The notes beneath the pieces are model-generated. The model worked only from the letters and a program-made list of their open reading frames with translations, did not search any database and was not told where the DNA came from. Shown in pieces: positions 62,901-64,000 of a stretch of 64,000 nt of DNA (its first letter is position 1; every line of letters begins with the position of its first letter). A program made the translations under genes and the position numbers. Location: assembly GCA_013398175.1 (NCBI GenBank), contig VZRZ01005367.1, positions 1,082,798 to 1,146,797 of the forward strand, in the 5' to 3' direction. Source of the DNA: Climacteris rufus (taxonomy: Eukaryota > Chordata > Aves > Passeriformes > Climacteridae).

Positions 62901-63717
62901 AGCAAACCCCTCCACTATACTTACATTTTTATATTATCTTTTTCTGTTGACAAATTTTTCATCGAGGACTGTGCAGCAGAAAGACTTTTCTGGTATTCAT
63001 TAATTAAACAGCACTGTTGTTGCTTCACTGCCTTAACAGCTTCCAGTTCCTGGAGCAGCCTGTCCCAGCAGGGCACCACAGGATCTGTGGTTTGCAGCTC
63101 TGCTGTCTTTGATCCTGTTCCATTGGGAACGGCATCTTCACCATGGCACAAAGACTTTGCTTTCCACGTTTCCAGCTCAGTTTTTAAACTCTATAACCAA
63201 GCCCACCAGAGAAGGGATTAAAGGATGATCTTAAACACGTTCAACTGACAACACAAAATATGGTTAAACAGTGATTCACCTACAAAAATACACCTGCTCA
63301 TCCATAAGCAAAGGAACATGGATGTCCGTGCACATCGTGGGAGCACGTGTGCATTTACTACTGCACTCTGCAAGAGCAGCACAAACTGTGGGATTTACAT
63401 GGACATGCATCAAGGCACAGTGTTTGCAGACAAAATGACTAATAGTGCAGCCACACCTCAGTAAGACTACGGGCAACAACTTTGGTTTGCCCAAGTGAAA
63501 TCACAATTCTGCAAGTGTATCACTACATTAACAATGAGGAATGGCTTTGCAGTTTCCATACCTCCAGCTCTTTTAGTTGCTCATTTATAAGCACCATATC
63601 CAGTTCAGCCACTTCATTTTTCAGCTCATTGACCCTTTGTTCCTCTTCAAAATAGTCAATGTTTACTTGCACTCCAGGAAATAATTCCTTCTGGACAACC
63701 ACTTCTGCGCCTGTGTC
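1011..63717 (-). CDS. SYNE2: SYNE2 (nesprin-2), partial gene: 48 internal exons of the spectrin-repeat rod
   Basis: Nesprin-2 is a giant tail-anchored outer nuclear membrane protein. Its CH domains bind actin, its long spectrin-repeat rod spans the cytoplasm, and its KASH tail binds SUN proteins in the perinuclear space (family knowledge). Only rod is present here. The 48 exons listed below join with an unbroken frame over about 9.71 kb (about 3,237 codons), ending two bases into a codon. The product is rich in Leu, Glu, Gln and Lys with spaced Trp, as expected for three-helix repeats. Recognisable nesprin-2 blocks include ALERCS (e46), SYNRDSEEL (e35), DVESKRYERTEFAE (e38), LPSVSLVEETEERL (e33), KWQYLQQELSSK (e25) and KLNELDAEVQDIVEQ (e11). 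SYNE1 was considered, but its counterpart segments differ more. Neither start nor stop codon is in the window. Exon borders come from splice consensus plus frame and, where noted, from remembered mammalian protein. Confidence 0.95.
2224..2371 (-). CDS. SYNE2: SYNE2 exon e47
   Basis: 148 bases, phase 2 in, phase 0 out, acceptor ttacag|TAT and donor GAG|gtacag. Contains KFFQKCEKWMKFLEK and RFEELQEQQRVYE; matches nesprin-2 in both wording and exon position. Confidence 0.95.
2728..2882 (-). CDS. SYNE2: SYNE2 exon e46
   Basis: 155 bases, phase 0 in, two bases out (AG, completed by T of e47 to Ser). Acceptor ttccag|AAG preceded by an extreme poly(T) tract that contains an assembly gap; donor gtctga. 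Contains SLNEASIKLPLSDFTLKK and TAAALERCS, a nesprin-2 landmark. Confidence 0.94.
2891..2948. repeat. Poly(A)/poly(T) tract with 6-base assembly gap
   Basis: Two A runs on the plus strand flank six N at 2907-2912 and a TTGG interruption. Read on the minus strand this is an unusually long poly(T) directly before the e46 acceptor. True length is unknown because of the gap. Confidence 0.97.
3465..3593 (-). CDS. SYNE2: SYNE2 exon e45
   Basis: 43 codons, symmetric phase 0, acceptor caccccag|TTC and donor ATG|gtaggt. Peptide FNLLQLEDFNNCLET to ADNSELLM. Confidence 0.91.
4988..5167 (-). CDS. SYNE2: SYNE2 exon e44
   Basis: 60 codons, symmetric phase 0, acceptor atcag|AAT and donor CAG|gtattt. Contains NLQHGLQNIAGCRTQ and FQRATYLEKMLQRK, aligning with nesprin-2. 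Confidence 0.93.
5168..7081 (-). other. SYNE2: SYNE2 intron e43/e44
   Basis: 1.9 kb, AT-rich. Contains a small near-duplicate around 5847-5876 (two copies of a TATAAcAGTCATTTA-like unit). No exon or other gene was seen. Confidence 0.75.
7082..7286 (-). CDS. SYNE2: SYNE2 exon e43
   Basis: 205 bases, phase 2 in, phase 0 out, acceptor ttggcag|GTG and donor AAG|gtacat. Starts WNSVNEDITDQLRAAQ and ends LEQRIQEMK. The intron before it contains a CR1 fragment. Confidence 0.95.
7465..7615 (+). mobile_element. CR1 3'-end fragment
   Basis: Typical avian CR1 tail: the conserved stretch around CCCTGGCAGTGCTCAAGGCC, then GGTCCCTTCCAACCCAAACC, ending ATTCTGTGATTCT. Truncated at the 5' end, as usual for CR1. 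It lies in the e42/e43 intron in antisense orientation to SYNE2. Confidence 0.9.
7738..7871 (-). CDS. SYNE2: SYNE2 exon e42
   Basis: 134 bases, phase 0 in, two bases out (AG, completed by G of e43 to Arg). Acceptor tctgcag|TCT, donor gtaagt. Contains SLQDDSENSEESWAKLQ and SFAEIIDQKC. Confidence 0.95.
7872..9066 (-). other. SYNE2: SYNE2 intron e41/e42
   Basis: 1.2 kb. A GC-richer block at 8391-8780 is open on the plus strand for 129 codons but has no recognisable protein, splice context or codon pattern; treated as intron. (TTTG)4 at 9001-9016. Confidence 0.75.
9067..9243 (-). CDS. SYNE2: SYNE2 exon e41
   Basis: 59 codons, symmetric phase 0, acceptor tttgcag|GTG and donor CAG|gtaaat. Contains QLKASMQSILEQWRAYD and ends KKQVKILQ. 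The downstream intron carries a short (TTTG)n run at 9001-9016. Confidence 0.95.
9244..11578 (-). other. SYNE2: SYNE2 intron e40/e41
   Basis: 2.3 kb of AT-rich sequence. I see no exon, recognisable repeat family or RNA gene in it. Confidence 0.7.
11579..11728 (-). CDS. SYNE2: SYNE2 exon e40
   Basis: 50 codons, symmetric phase 0, acceptor atttag|GAG and donor CAG|gtaaaa. Starts ELENQLAAKSKTLDEL, has a non-helical loop (GSAEQTPEAPS) and ends EMKDSIVNQ. Confidence 0.93.
11729..13350 (-). other. SYNE2: SYNE2 intron e39/e40
   Basis: 1.6 kb. Only short non-homologous open frames were noticed; no repeat family recognised. Confidence 0.7.
13351..13506 (-). CDS. SYNE2: SYNE2 exon e39
   Basis: 52 codons, symmetric phase 0, acceptor tttcag|ATA and donor AAG|gtaaag. 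Peptide IQDLEHILEDITEN to ISAQNTLDDCK with the core KWLEAQSDRLRSLQ. Confidence 0.95.
13507..14692 (-). other. SYNE2: SYNE2 intron e38/e39
   Basis: 1.2 kb. Holds an imperfect inverted repeat at 13930-13960 (AACTGAAATTTC facing GAAATTTTCAGTT). A 134-codon minus-strand open frame here has no rod character. Confidence 0.7.
14693..14869 (-). CDS. SYNE2: SYNE2 exon e38
   Basis: 59 codons, symmetric phase 0, acceptor ctgcag|GAA. The donor AAG|gttgga is weak. Contains FKQWMVDFVNQSLLQ and DVESKRYERTEFAE, a block recognisable in both nesprin-2 and nesprin-1. Confidence 0.95.
14870..16529 (-). other. SYNE2: SYNE2 intron e37/e38
   Basis: 1.7 kb. No convincing feature; moderately GC-rich patch near 15780-16030 without gene support. 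Confidence 0.7.
16530..16676 (-). CDS. SYNE2: SYNE2 exon e37
   Basis: 49 codons, symmetric phase 0, donor AAG|gtaaat. Two in-frame acceptors lie 6 bases apart (cctcag then cttcag). I chose the upstream one because it encodes LQMEKL, as in mammals; the downstream one would end the exon at 16670. Contains AELMAWLDHVEQQQ. Confidence 0.92.
17103..17285 (-). CDS. SYNE2: SYNE2 exon e36
   Basis: 61 codons, symmetric phase 0, acceptor cctcag|ACA and donor CAG|gtgagg. Contains TFSKEVDEKSSLKS, KFEQKWGELITQLP and IQEKLHQ, matching nesprin-2. Confidence 0.95.
17933..18065 (-). CDS. SYNE2: SYNE2 exon e35
   Basis: 133 bases, phase 2 in, phase 0 out, acceptor ttttag|CTA and donor TTT|gtaagt. A second AG seven bases into the exon (ataacag) was rejected because it shortens the conserved SYNRDSEELMKWL block and shifts frame. 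Confidence 0.94.
18286..18482 (-). CDS. SYNE2: SYNE2 exon e34
   Basis: 197 bases, phase 0 in, two bases out (AG, completed by C of e35 to Ser). Acceptor tgacag|AAA, donor gtgggt. Contains DGKHARLYQMVKEG, SCPEIRSQIGKLEEQW and HELHRLQTLL. Confidence 0.95.
18483..20316 (-). other. SYNE2: SYNE2 intron e33/e34
   Basis: 1.8 kb. T/G-rich low complexity at about 18652-18690 and two similar TTAAACAnTCATTAAT units within 19560-19625. No exon seen. Confidence 0.7.
20317..20448 (-). CDS. SYNE2: SYNE2 exon e33
   Basis: 44 codons, symmetric phase 0, acceptor ttttag|GAA and donor GAG|gtattt. Contains LPSVSLVEETEERL, which I recall as nearly identical in mammals. Confidence 0.95.
20963..21136 (-). CDS. SYNE2: SYNE2 exon e32
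   Basis: 58 codons, symmetric phase 0, acceptor tttttttcag|GAC with a long T tract and donor AAG|gtaata. Peptide DFFHNLMTHMAHME to GIHLESLLK; LQKREEFWRELVNEVK is the repeat core. Confidence 0.94.
21137..22557 (-). other. SYNE2: SYNE2 intron e31/e32
   Basis: 1.4 kb, nothing recognisable beyond ordinary intron sequence. Confidence 0.7.
22558..22758 (-). CDS. SYNE2: SYNE2 exon e31
   Basis: 67 codons, symmetric phase 0, acceptor ttgtag|GAT and donor AAG|gtataa. Starts DVLDDMWGILKAKY and ends LQSHLKNHK; strong match to nesprin-2 rod. Confidence 0.94.
22929..23048 (-). CDS. SYNE2: SYNE2 exon e30
   Basis: 40 codons, symmetric phase 0, acceptor catccag|AAA and donor GAG|gtaaga. Contains AVELQNFENQVAKL, GHGERFQLP and LIQEAYKLE. 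Only 170 bases of intron separate it from e31. Confidence 0.93.
23049..24117 (-). other. SYNE2: SYNE2 intron e29/e30
   Basis: 1.1 kb, AT-rich, no feature supported. Confidence 0.7.
24118..24219 (-). CDS. SYNE2: SYNE2 exon e29
   Basis: 34 codons, symmetric phase 0, acceptor tttgcag|AAT and donor CAG|gtaatt. Peptide NQTRLLYDHLTEKK to NVSEQLQ. It follows e28 without gap when compared with remembered mammalian sequence. Confidence 0.92.
24220..25371 (-). other. SYNE2: SYNE2 intron e28/e29 with cryptic exon-like block
   Basis: 1.15 kb. Contains an A-rich run near 25247-25270 and, on the minus strand at 25076-25156, an exon-like open segment that the mammalian protein order does not require (see findings). 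Confidence 0.7.
25372..25581 (-). CDS. SYNE2: SYNE2 exon e28
   Basis: 70 codons, symmetric phase 0, acceptor ctttag|ACT. The donor CTG|gtactc is poor but leads directly into e29 in the same way as the mammalian protein reads. Contains LQKLHTDLSDKKDDLL and SMKAGLDHNSNYL. Confidence 0.9.
25834..25986 (-). CDS. SYNE2: SYNE2 exon e27
   Basis: 51 codons, symmetric phase 0, acceptor acccag|GAT and donor GAG|gtaact. Peptide DNVAEEVSSNLDRK to QQALYE with the core LFELLLAISRCL. The open frame continues upstream into the intron and should not be read as coding. Confidence 0.92.
26532..26663 (-). CDS. SYNE2: SYNE2 exon e26
   Basis: 44 codons, symmetric phase 0, acceptor atgctag|ATT and donor CAG|gtaaaa. 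Begins ITTKMNMLPRGTF (loop) and continues TVEELKTYTVQLGDL, a conserved repeat start. Confidence 0.92.
26664..27585 (-). other. SYNE2: SYNE2 intron e25/e26
   Basis: 0.9 kb, no feature recognised. Confidence 0.7.
27586..27727 (-). CDS. SYNE2: SYNE2 exon e25
   Basis: 142 bases, phase 2 in, phase 0 out, acceptor aatgcag|CAA. The donor CAG|gtttgt has T at +3. Begins with polar low-complexity NGESDSKSKQAD, then KWQYLQQELSSKMK and CQLVEPQ, which is highly diagnostic for nesprin-2. Confidence 0.93.
28383..28495 (-). CDS. SYNE2: SYNE2 exon e24
   Basis: 113 bases, phase 0 in, two bases out (AG, completed by C of e25 to Ser). Acceptor gcacag|GAC, donor gtacag. Peptide DLKVKAAEQKSLIDFI to VTQKSES; the EQKSLIDFIE helix aligns with the mammalian protein. 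Confidence 0.88.
28581..28620. repeat. 20-bp tandem duplication
   Basis: Two adjacent copies of AAATCATTTAGCAAAGAAAA differing at one base (T/C), in the e23/e24 intron. Confidence 0.95.
29443..29568 (-). CDS. SYNE2: SYNE2 exon e23 (Pro/Gln-rich linker)
   Basis: 42 codons, symmetric phase 0, acceptor tttacag|GTT and donor CAG|gtaatt. Peptide from VPSRERITPEPLEI to AWHNGLQQPQ is Pro- and Gln-rich and non-helical. Mammals also have a Gln/Pro-rich, poorly conserved stretch at this place, from memory. Confidence 0.78.
30514..30681 (-). CDS. SYNE2: SYNE2 exon e22
   Basis: 56 codons, symmetric phase 0, acceptor cttctag|GTG and donor CAG|gtaaag. Contains EIEQKVLSLLEDCGD, LSLKLKEVKRNLE and VQMMLQDKYNEEQ, clear nesprin-2 rod blocks. 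Confidence 0.94.
30682..32365 (-). other. SYNE2: SYNE2 intron e21/e22
   Basis: 1.7 kb. A GC-richer stretch at about 31390-31840 is open on the plus strand for 133 codons, Pro/Ser/Thr-rich and without recognisable homology. No gene is called. Confidence 0.65.
32366..32578 (-). CDS. SYNE2: SYNE2 exon e21 (Pro-rich linker then rod restart)
   Basis: 71 codons, symmetric phase 0, acceptor gctgcag|AGC and donor CAG|gtaaga. It opens with SHPPPPGPHAALGSR in locally GC- and CpG-rich DNA and then becomes helical (CQAQVAELEQWLDKTK), restarting the rod. The helical part is the portion that resembles mammalian nesprin-2. Confidence 0.9.
33353..33625 (-). mobile_element. CR1 fragment (same strand as SYNE2)
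   Basis: Reverse-oriented CR1 3' region: GATAGAATAGTTTGG start, CCCCCTGCCATGGACAGGGA, CCAGGTTGCTCAGAGCCCCA, GGGATGGGGCATCCAC and AAGAATTTCTTCCTAATATC are all hallmark CR1 stretches. Confidence 0.92.
33690..34773 (+). mobile_element. CR1 with degraded ORF2 remnant and internal deletion
   Basis: In the e20/e21 intron. 33990-34410 resembles the CR1 ORF2 region just before and within the reverse transcriptase start (encoded fragments like VKDNKKCFYK and FFASVF, then the CACAAGTCTATGGGGTTGGA stretch), but with stops and frameshifts. At about 34420 it jumps to the 3' part (GAGGCTGAGGGGAGGCC), continuing to a tail ATTCGAGGATTCTGTGACTC. It is a dead, internally deleted copy. Confidence 0.88.
34242..34270. 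repeat. Short tandem duplication inside CR1
   Basis: Two near-identical copies of GGACAAATGAAACA-type sequence side by side within the degraded CR1. Confidence 0.85.
35237..35344 (-). CDS. SYNE2: SYNE2 exon e20 (linker, acidic)
   Basis: 36 codons, symmetric phase 0, acceptor ctctccag|GAT with a good pyrimidine tract and donor ATG|gtgagt. Peptide DEDVISESHSKHDEE to GTGDGSLAM is acidic and Ser/Gly-rich. Little resemblance to a repeat; support is mainly splice sites, frame and position. Confidence 0.75.
35406..35518 (+). mobile_element. CR1 3'-end fragment next to e20
   Basis: GATGTGGCATTTTGGGACATGGTTTAGTGG-like start, AAGGTCTTTTCCAGCC and a GATTCTATG end. Lies about 60 bases upstream (in transcript sense) of the e20 acceptor, antisense to SYNE2. 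Confidence 0.88.
35876..35945 (-). mobile_element. Short CR1 3'-end fragment
   Basis: AGAATCATAGAATCATTTAG followed by GGGAAAGACCCTTAAGATTA and GAGTCCAACC is the reverse complement of a CR1 tail. Confidence 0.88.
36123..36242 (-). CDS. SYNE2: SYNE2 exon e19 (linker)
   Basis: 40 codons, symmetric phase 0. The donor CAG|gtaatg is good; the acceptor is weak (ttcaaag|GGA), so the 5' edge is the least certain in the set. Peptide runs GSTATEKDGSFW to TLSDGIVQ; the end (EDSATSWSSGTL) resembles the mammalian linker from memory. Low-complexity, not helical. Confidence 0.75.
36494..36592. repeat. A/C-rich low-complexity tract
   Basis: Irregular AAAC/AAC-rich run with a C6 stretch in the e18/e19 intron; no longer unit is recognisable. 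Confidence 0.85.
37311..37385 (-). CDS. SYNE2: SYNE2 exon e18 (linker, acidic Ser-rich)
   Basis: 25 codons, the shortest exon found, symmetric phase 0, acceptor ttgtag|CTG and strong donor AAG|gtaagt. Peptide LKKRGVISLLPSLDEE followed by SEDSSLHSK: a basic patch, then an acidic serine cluster. The remembered mammalian protein has a comparable basic-then-acidic stretch here. Confidence 0.82.
37942..38136 (-). CDS. SYNE2: SYNE2 exon e17 (rod to linker transition)
   Basis: 65 codons, symmetric phase 0, acceptor tccttag|GGA and donor CAG|gtaagt. The first half is helical and conserved (CQRKEDLLTGM, SELHQHLQQ). The second half (EPEAADEPPVSV to DISGQQ) loses helix character and begins the disordered linker. 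Confidence 0.92.
38137..40466 (-). other. SYNE2: SYNE2 intron e16/e17
   Basis: 2.3 kb, AT-rich. No exon is needed by phase or by comparison with mammals, and no repeat family was recognised. Confidence 0.7.
40467..40592 (-). CDS. SYNE2: SYNE2 exon e16
   Basis: 42 codons, symmetric phase 0, acceptor ttcacag|GAG and donor GAG|gtgggt. Peptide ETVKKTEECEEEIEKLKQ and on to KIHCPE. It is strongly acidic and helical at the start and marks the last clear repeat helix before the divergent linker. Confidence 0.92.
40593..44286 (-). other. SYNE2: SYNE2 intron e15/e16 (longest in window)
   Basis: 3.7 kb. Plus-strand open frame 42735-43046 (103 codons) has no recognisable product. Nothing else is supported. 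Confidence 0.7.
44287..44469 (-). CDS. SYNE2: SYNE2 exon e15
   Basis: 61 codons, symmetric phase 0, acceptor ctaacag|GTT and donor GAG|gtaatt. Starts VILEHVGPMQKTI and ends KITREQNDLLE; the loop LPGVKMQPFSVF aligns with the mammalian protein from memory. Confidence 0.94.
44627..44681 (+). mobile_element. Short CR1 3'-end fragment
   Basis: GAGTTGGACTTGATGATCCT, GGGTCCCTTCCAAC and an ATATTCTGTGAATC end match a CR1 tail. Lies in the e14/e15 intron. Confidence 0.85.
45429..45551 (-). CDS. SYNE2: SYNE2 exon e14
   Basis: 41 codons, symmetric phase 0, acceptor acctag|GAA. The donor CAG|gtctgt has C at +3. Ends with DLLEFSPKDQLKHGQ, a nesprin-2 signature block. An open frame on the opposite strand across this exon is a shadow. 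Confidence 0.93.
45970..46355 (-). mobile_element. Degraded CR1 fragment
   Basis: Begins GAATCACAGAGTAGATTAGG then GAAAGGGACCTTGCAAGGTC (reverse CR1 tail) and near 46225 has AAGAGCCTGGCTCAATCC and CTCTTCTCTGGGCTAAACTG, further CR1 landmarks. The middle is diverged. Lies in the e13/e14 intron. Confidence 0.8.
46546..46731 (-). CDS. SYNE2: SYNE2 exon e13
   Basis: 62 codons, symmetric phase 0, acceptor tctccag|ATG and donor GAT|gtaagt. Starts MALEDSEQKQNLL, which matches the remembered mammalian nesprin-2 block, and ends ILPQILHVAD. The Met is internal to the rod, not a start. Confidence 0.94.
46732..48149 (-). other. SYNE2: SYNE2 intron e12/e13
   Basis: 1.4 kb; short minus-strand frames (47082-47459) lack rod character. 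No feature supported. Confidence 0.7.
48150..48287 (-). CDS. SYNE2: SYNE2 exon e12
   Basis: 46 codons, symmetric phase 0, acceptor tcatag|GCT and donor CAG|gtaaga. Begins ATNKMEEYDE and holds a classic repeat-start pattern (VKDWIESTNSLL), ending RKYTDELQ. Confidence 0.93.
48813..48995 (-). CDS. SYNE2: SYNE2 exon e11
   Basis: 61 codons, symmetric phase 0, acceptor catgcag|CAA and donor AAG|gtgggt. Contains QIWDMLDLWHYKLNELD and QQYQQVSQRAE, among the best-conserved nesprin-2 rod blocks by memory. Its donor-proximal end (RAERRTAVLNK) is locally GC- and CpG-rich. Confidence 0.95.
49334..49474 (-). CDS. SYNE2: SYNE2 exon e10
   Basis: 47 codons, symmetric phase 0, acceptor gtgacag|GTT and donor AAG|gtaatc. 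Begins VSSEILQSSPQY and ends VAKAKEVQK; the end strongly resembles the remembered mammalian nesprin-2 KAKEVQK block that precedes a Trp-rich helix. Confidence 0.93.
49475..52263 (-). other. SYNE2: SYNE2 intron e9/e10
   Basis: 2.8 kb, very AT-rich, especially 50340-51000 and 51360-51960. No gene or repeat family recognised. Confidence 0.7.
52264..52419 (-). CDS. SYNE2: SYNE2 exon e9
   Basis: 52 codons, symmetric phase 0, acceptor tttgtag|GAG and donor AAG|gtaact. Peptide ELQSVIGRES to KKVLQDLEEK; contains the repeat-like block RIKYSELYSIVPAEIE. It is isolated by introns of about 2.7 kb on both sides, the two longest neighbouring introns in the window apart from the e15/e16 intron. Confidence 0.92.
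52420..55134 (-). other. SYNE2: SYNE2 intron e8/e9
   Basis: 2.7 kb. Contains a TA/CA microsatellite-like tract just downstream of e9 in coordinates and AT-rich sequence; no exon seen. Confidence 0.7.
52484..52520. repeat. TA/CA dinucleotide tract
   Basis: Imperfect run of ATATAC, ATATATGTGTATATAC and ACACATACAC units. Confidence 0.85.
55135..55291 (-). CDS. SYNE2: SYNE2 exon e8
   Basis: 157 bases, phase 2 in, phase 0 out, acceptor gtcatag|GTT. The donor GAG|gttggt is weak (T at +3) but keeps frame with e9. Starts LYKKAQDHKD and ends DADGKAEQLE, a typical coiled segment. Confidence 0.87.
55427..55477. repeat. Spaced 16-bp direct repeat
   Basis: AGTTAAATCTCTGAGT occurs at 55427-55442 and again at 55462-55477, in the e7/e8 intron. 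Confidence 0.9.
56090..56355 (-). CDS. SYNE2: SYNE2 exon e7 with seven-leucine run
   Basis: 266 bases, phase 0 in, two bases out (AA, completed by G of e8 to Lys). Acceptor acttag|CTG, donor gtaagt. Starts LERETIILDK and ends KAMQERCKK. The centre reads INQQQ followed by seven consecutive Leu and then HRIRN (codons at 56191-56211), unusually hydrophobic for a spectrin helix but too short for a membrane span. Confidence 0.92.
56700..56915 (-). CDS. SYNE2: SYNE2 exon e6
   Basis: 72 codons, symmetric phase 0. The acceptor is an AAG type (cctataag|ATT); a nearby ttttag would break the frame, so it was not used. Donor GAG|gtgagt is strong. Starts ILVSNIDCAEED and includes SVLWENWLGLLEAAKG, a Trp-rich repeat core. 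Confidence 0.9.
57303..57447 (-). CDS. SYNE2: SYNE2 exon e5
   Basis: 145 bases, phase 2 in, phase 0 out, acceptor atacag|GTA and donor AAG|gtaaga. The peptide begins YFEKYKNYTE and ends ALEHLEESK. It is helical and charged with one Pro-containing turn (KIPMSY). Confidence 0.92.
58150..58463 (-). CDS. SYNE2: SYNE2 exon e4
   Basis: 314 bases, phase 0 in and two bases out (AG, completed by G of e5 to Arg). Acceptor tttcag|AAT, donor gtgggt. Starts NALEEACRAG and ends AQRKEADEQR. Contains a short Ala-rich stretch (APAAAAEL) between helices, probably an inter-helix loop. Confidence 0.92.
58464..59983 (-). other. SYNE2: SYNE2 intron e3/e4
   Basis: 1.5 kb. The first codons after e3 stay open (to 59933) and then stop. 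No other feature seen. Confidence 0.75.
59984..62090 (-). CDS. SYNE2: SYNE2 giant exon e3 (about six spectrin repeats)
   Basis: 2,107 bases, about 702 codons, acceptor ttggcag|GGG and donor GTT|gtaagt, entering in phase 2 and leaving in phase 0. All other exons here are 75-314 bases, so this one is an order of magnitude larger. The open frame carries several Trp-centred helices, for example LEHWWQHMEQ, NISWVKDSL, GLKWDSLQ, VREWDKIQ and EKLRWEAIQ, spaced roughly as in consecutive repeats of about 105-110 residues. No transmembrane or globular domain is seen. Mammalian SYNE2 is remembered to have one comparably large internal exon, which fits. The open frame runs on into both flanking introns for a few codons (59933-62146), which is intron read-through and not part of the exon. 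Confidence 0.95.
62091..62924 (-). other. SYNE2: SYNE2 intron e2/e3
   Basis: 0.8 kb. An in-frame ATG at 62144-62146 opens a frame continuous with e3 through its acceptor. Otherwise AT-rich. Confidence 0.75.
62925..63190 (-). CDS. SYNE2: SYNE2 exon e2
   Basis: 266 bases, entering in phase 0 and ending two bases into a codon (AT, completed by G of e3 to give Met). Acceptor gttatag|AGT, donor gtaagt. The peptide starts SLKTELETWK, has a loop with TTDPVVPCWD, and ends in a helix, STEKDNIK. This is a spectrin-repeat segment with Trp at helix positions. Confidence 0.9.
63562..63717 (-). CDS. SYNE2: SYNE2 exon e1 (first exon in window)
   Basis: 52 codons, phase 0 at both ends, acceptor ttgtag|GAC and donor GAG|gtatgg. 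The peptide starts DTGAEVVVQK and ends INEQLKELE; it turns helical after a Pro-Gly (ELFPGVQ). It joins e2 in frame. The preceding exon lies outside the window. Confidence 0.88.
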
Positions 63718-64000
63718 CTACAACACAGAACAGGATATTTATTTCTGAAAGTCCTAAACCAGTAAGTGTTCTGACCGCAGCACTTTGTTTCATATGTTTA
63801 AGCAATGCCTAAGTCCTGCTGTGGTTTTCCCCATGGCCTCTGTGGATCAACCAGGACCCAAAAACTGGAAACTCCATCACTACTCCCCACCTCTACAGTC
63901 ACCCTGGCCTGTCAGCACTGCTCAGCAACTATGAAATTTCTGCCCCATCATTTTCAGTGAAACTCTGACATCCTCACATTCAAATAACAACCTCCCTGCA
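63718..64000 (-). other. SYNE2: SYNE2 intron upstream of e1 (incomplete)
   Basis: No further exon was found before the window edge. Confidence 0.7.

Noticed and set aside
1011..63717. SYNE1 (nesprin-1) as the gene identity
   Set aside because: The paralogue shares architecture, but the wording of e10-e15, e22, e25, e33-e38 and e42-e47 follows remembered nesprin-2 much more closely.

Overview
The window is vertebrate genomic DNA, almost certainly from a bird. It is AT-rich and intron-rich, and it carries several CR1 non-LTR retrotransposon fragments with the typical avian 3' end (a tail resembling ATTCTATGATTCTATG). Across 64 kb I can support one gene only. It lies on the minus strand and runs past both ends of the window.

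The gene is SYNE2, encoding nesprin-2, the giant spectrin-repeat protein of the outer nuclear membrane and part of the LINC complex that couples nucleus to cytoskeleton. I assembled 48 consecutive internal exons, e1 (63562-63717) to e48 (1011-1105) in transcript order. They give about 9.71 kb of coding sequence, roughly 3,237 codons. Every junction keeps the reading frame, and all introns I accept are GT-AG. The identification rests on continuous resemblance, from memory, to mammalian nesprin-2 through the middle and late rod. Nesprin-1 (SYNE1) matches clearly less well. The actin-binding CH domains would lie upstream (beyond 64000) and the KASH membrane anchor downstream (before position 1), so neither is present.

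Layout from the transcript 5' side: e1-e2, then a single 2.1 kb exon (e3, 59984-62090) holding about six spectrin repeats. Next come ordinary spectrin-repeat exons e4-e16 (58463 down to 40467). A fast-changing acidic, Ser-rich and Pro-rich linker follows (e17-e21, 38136 down to 32366), with CR1 copies in its introns. The rod resumes at e22, is interrupted by a Pro/Gln-rich linker exon (e23) and low-complexity exon e25, and continues through e26-e48.

About 85% of the window is intron. It contains CR1 fragments, A/T-rich low-complexity tracts, a poly(A) run with a 6-base assembly gap (2907-2912) beside the e46 acceptor, and a few short tandem duplications. I saw no convincing second gene on either strand, no RNA gene, no CpG-island promoter and no new biological system. 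The points most worth a second look are the divergent linker, a phase-compatible cryptic exon with a GC donor, a seven-leucine run in e7, and the strict phase 0/phase 2 architecture.
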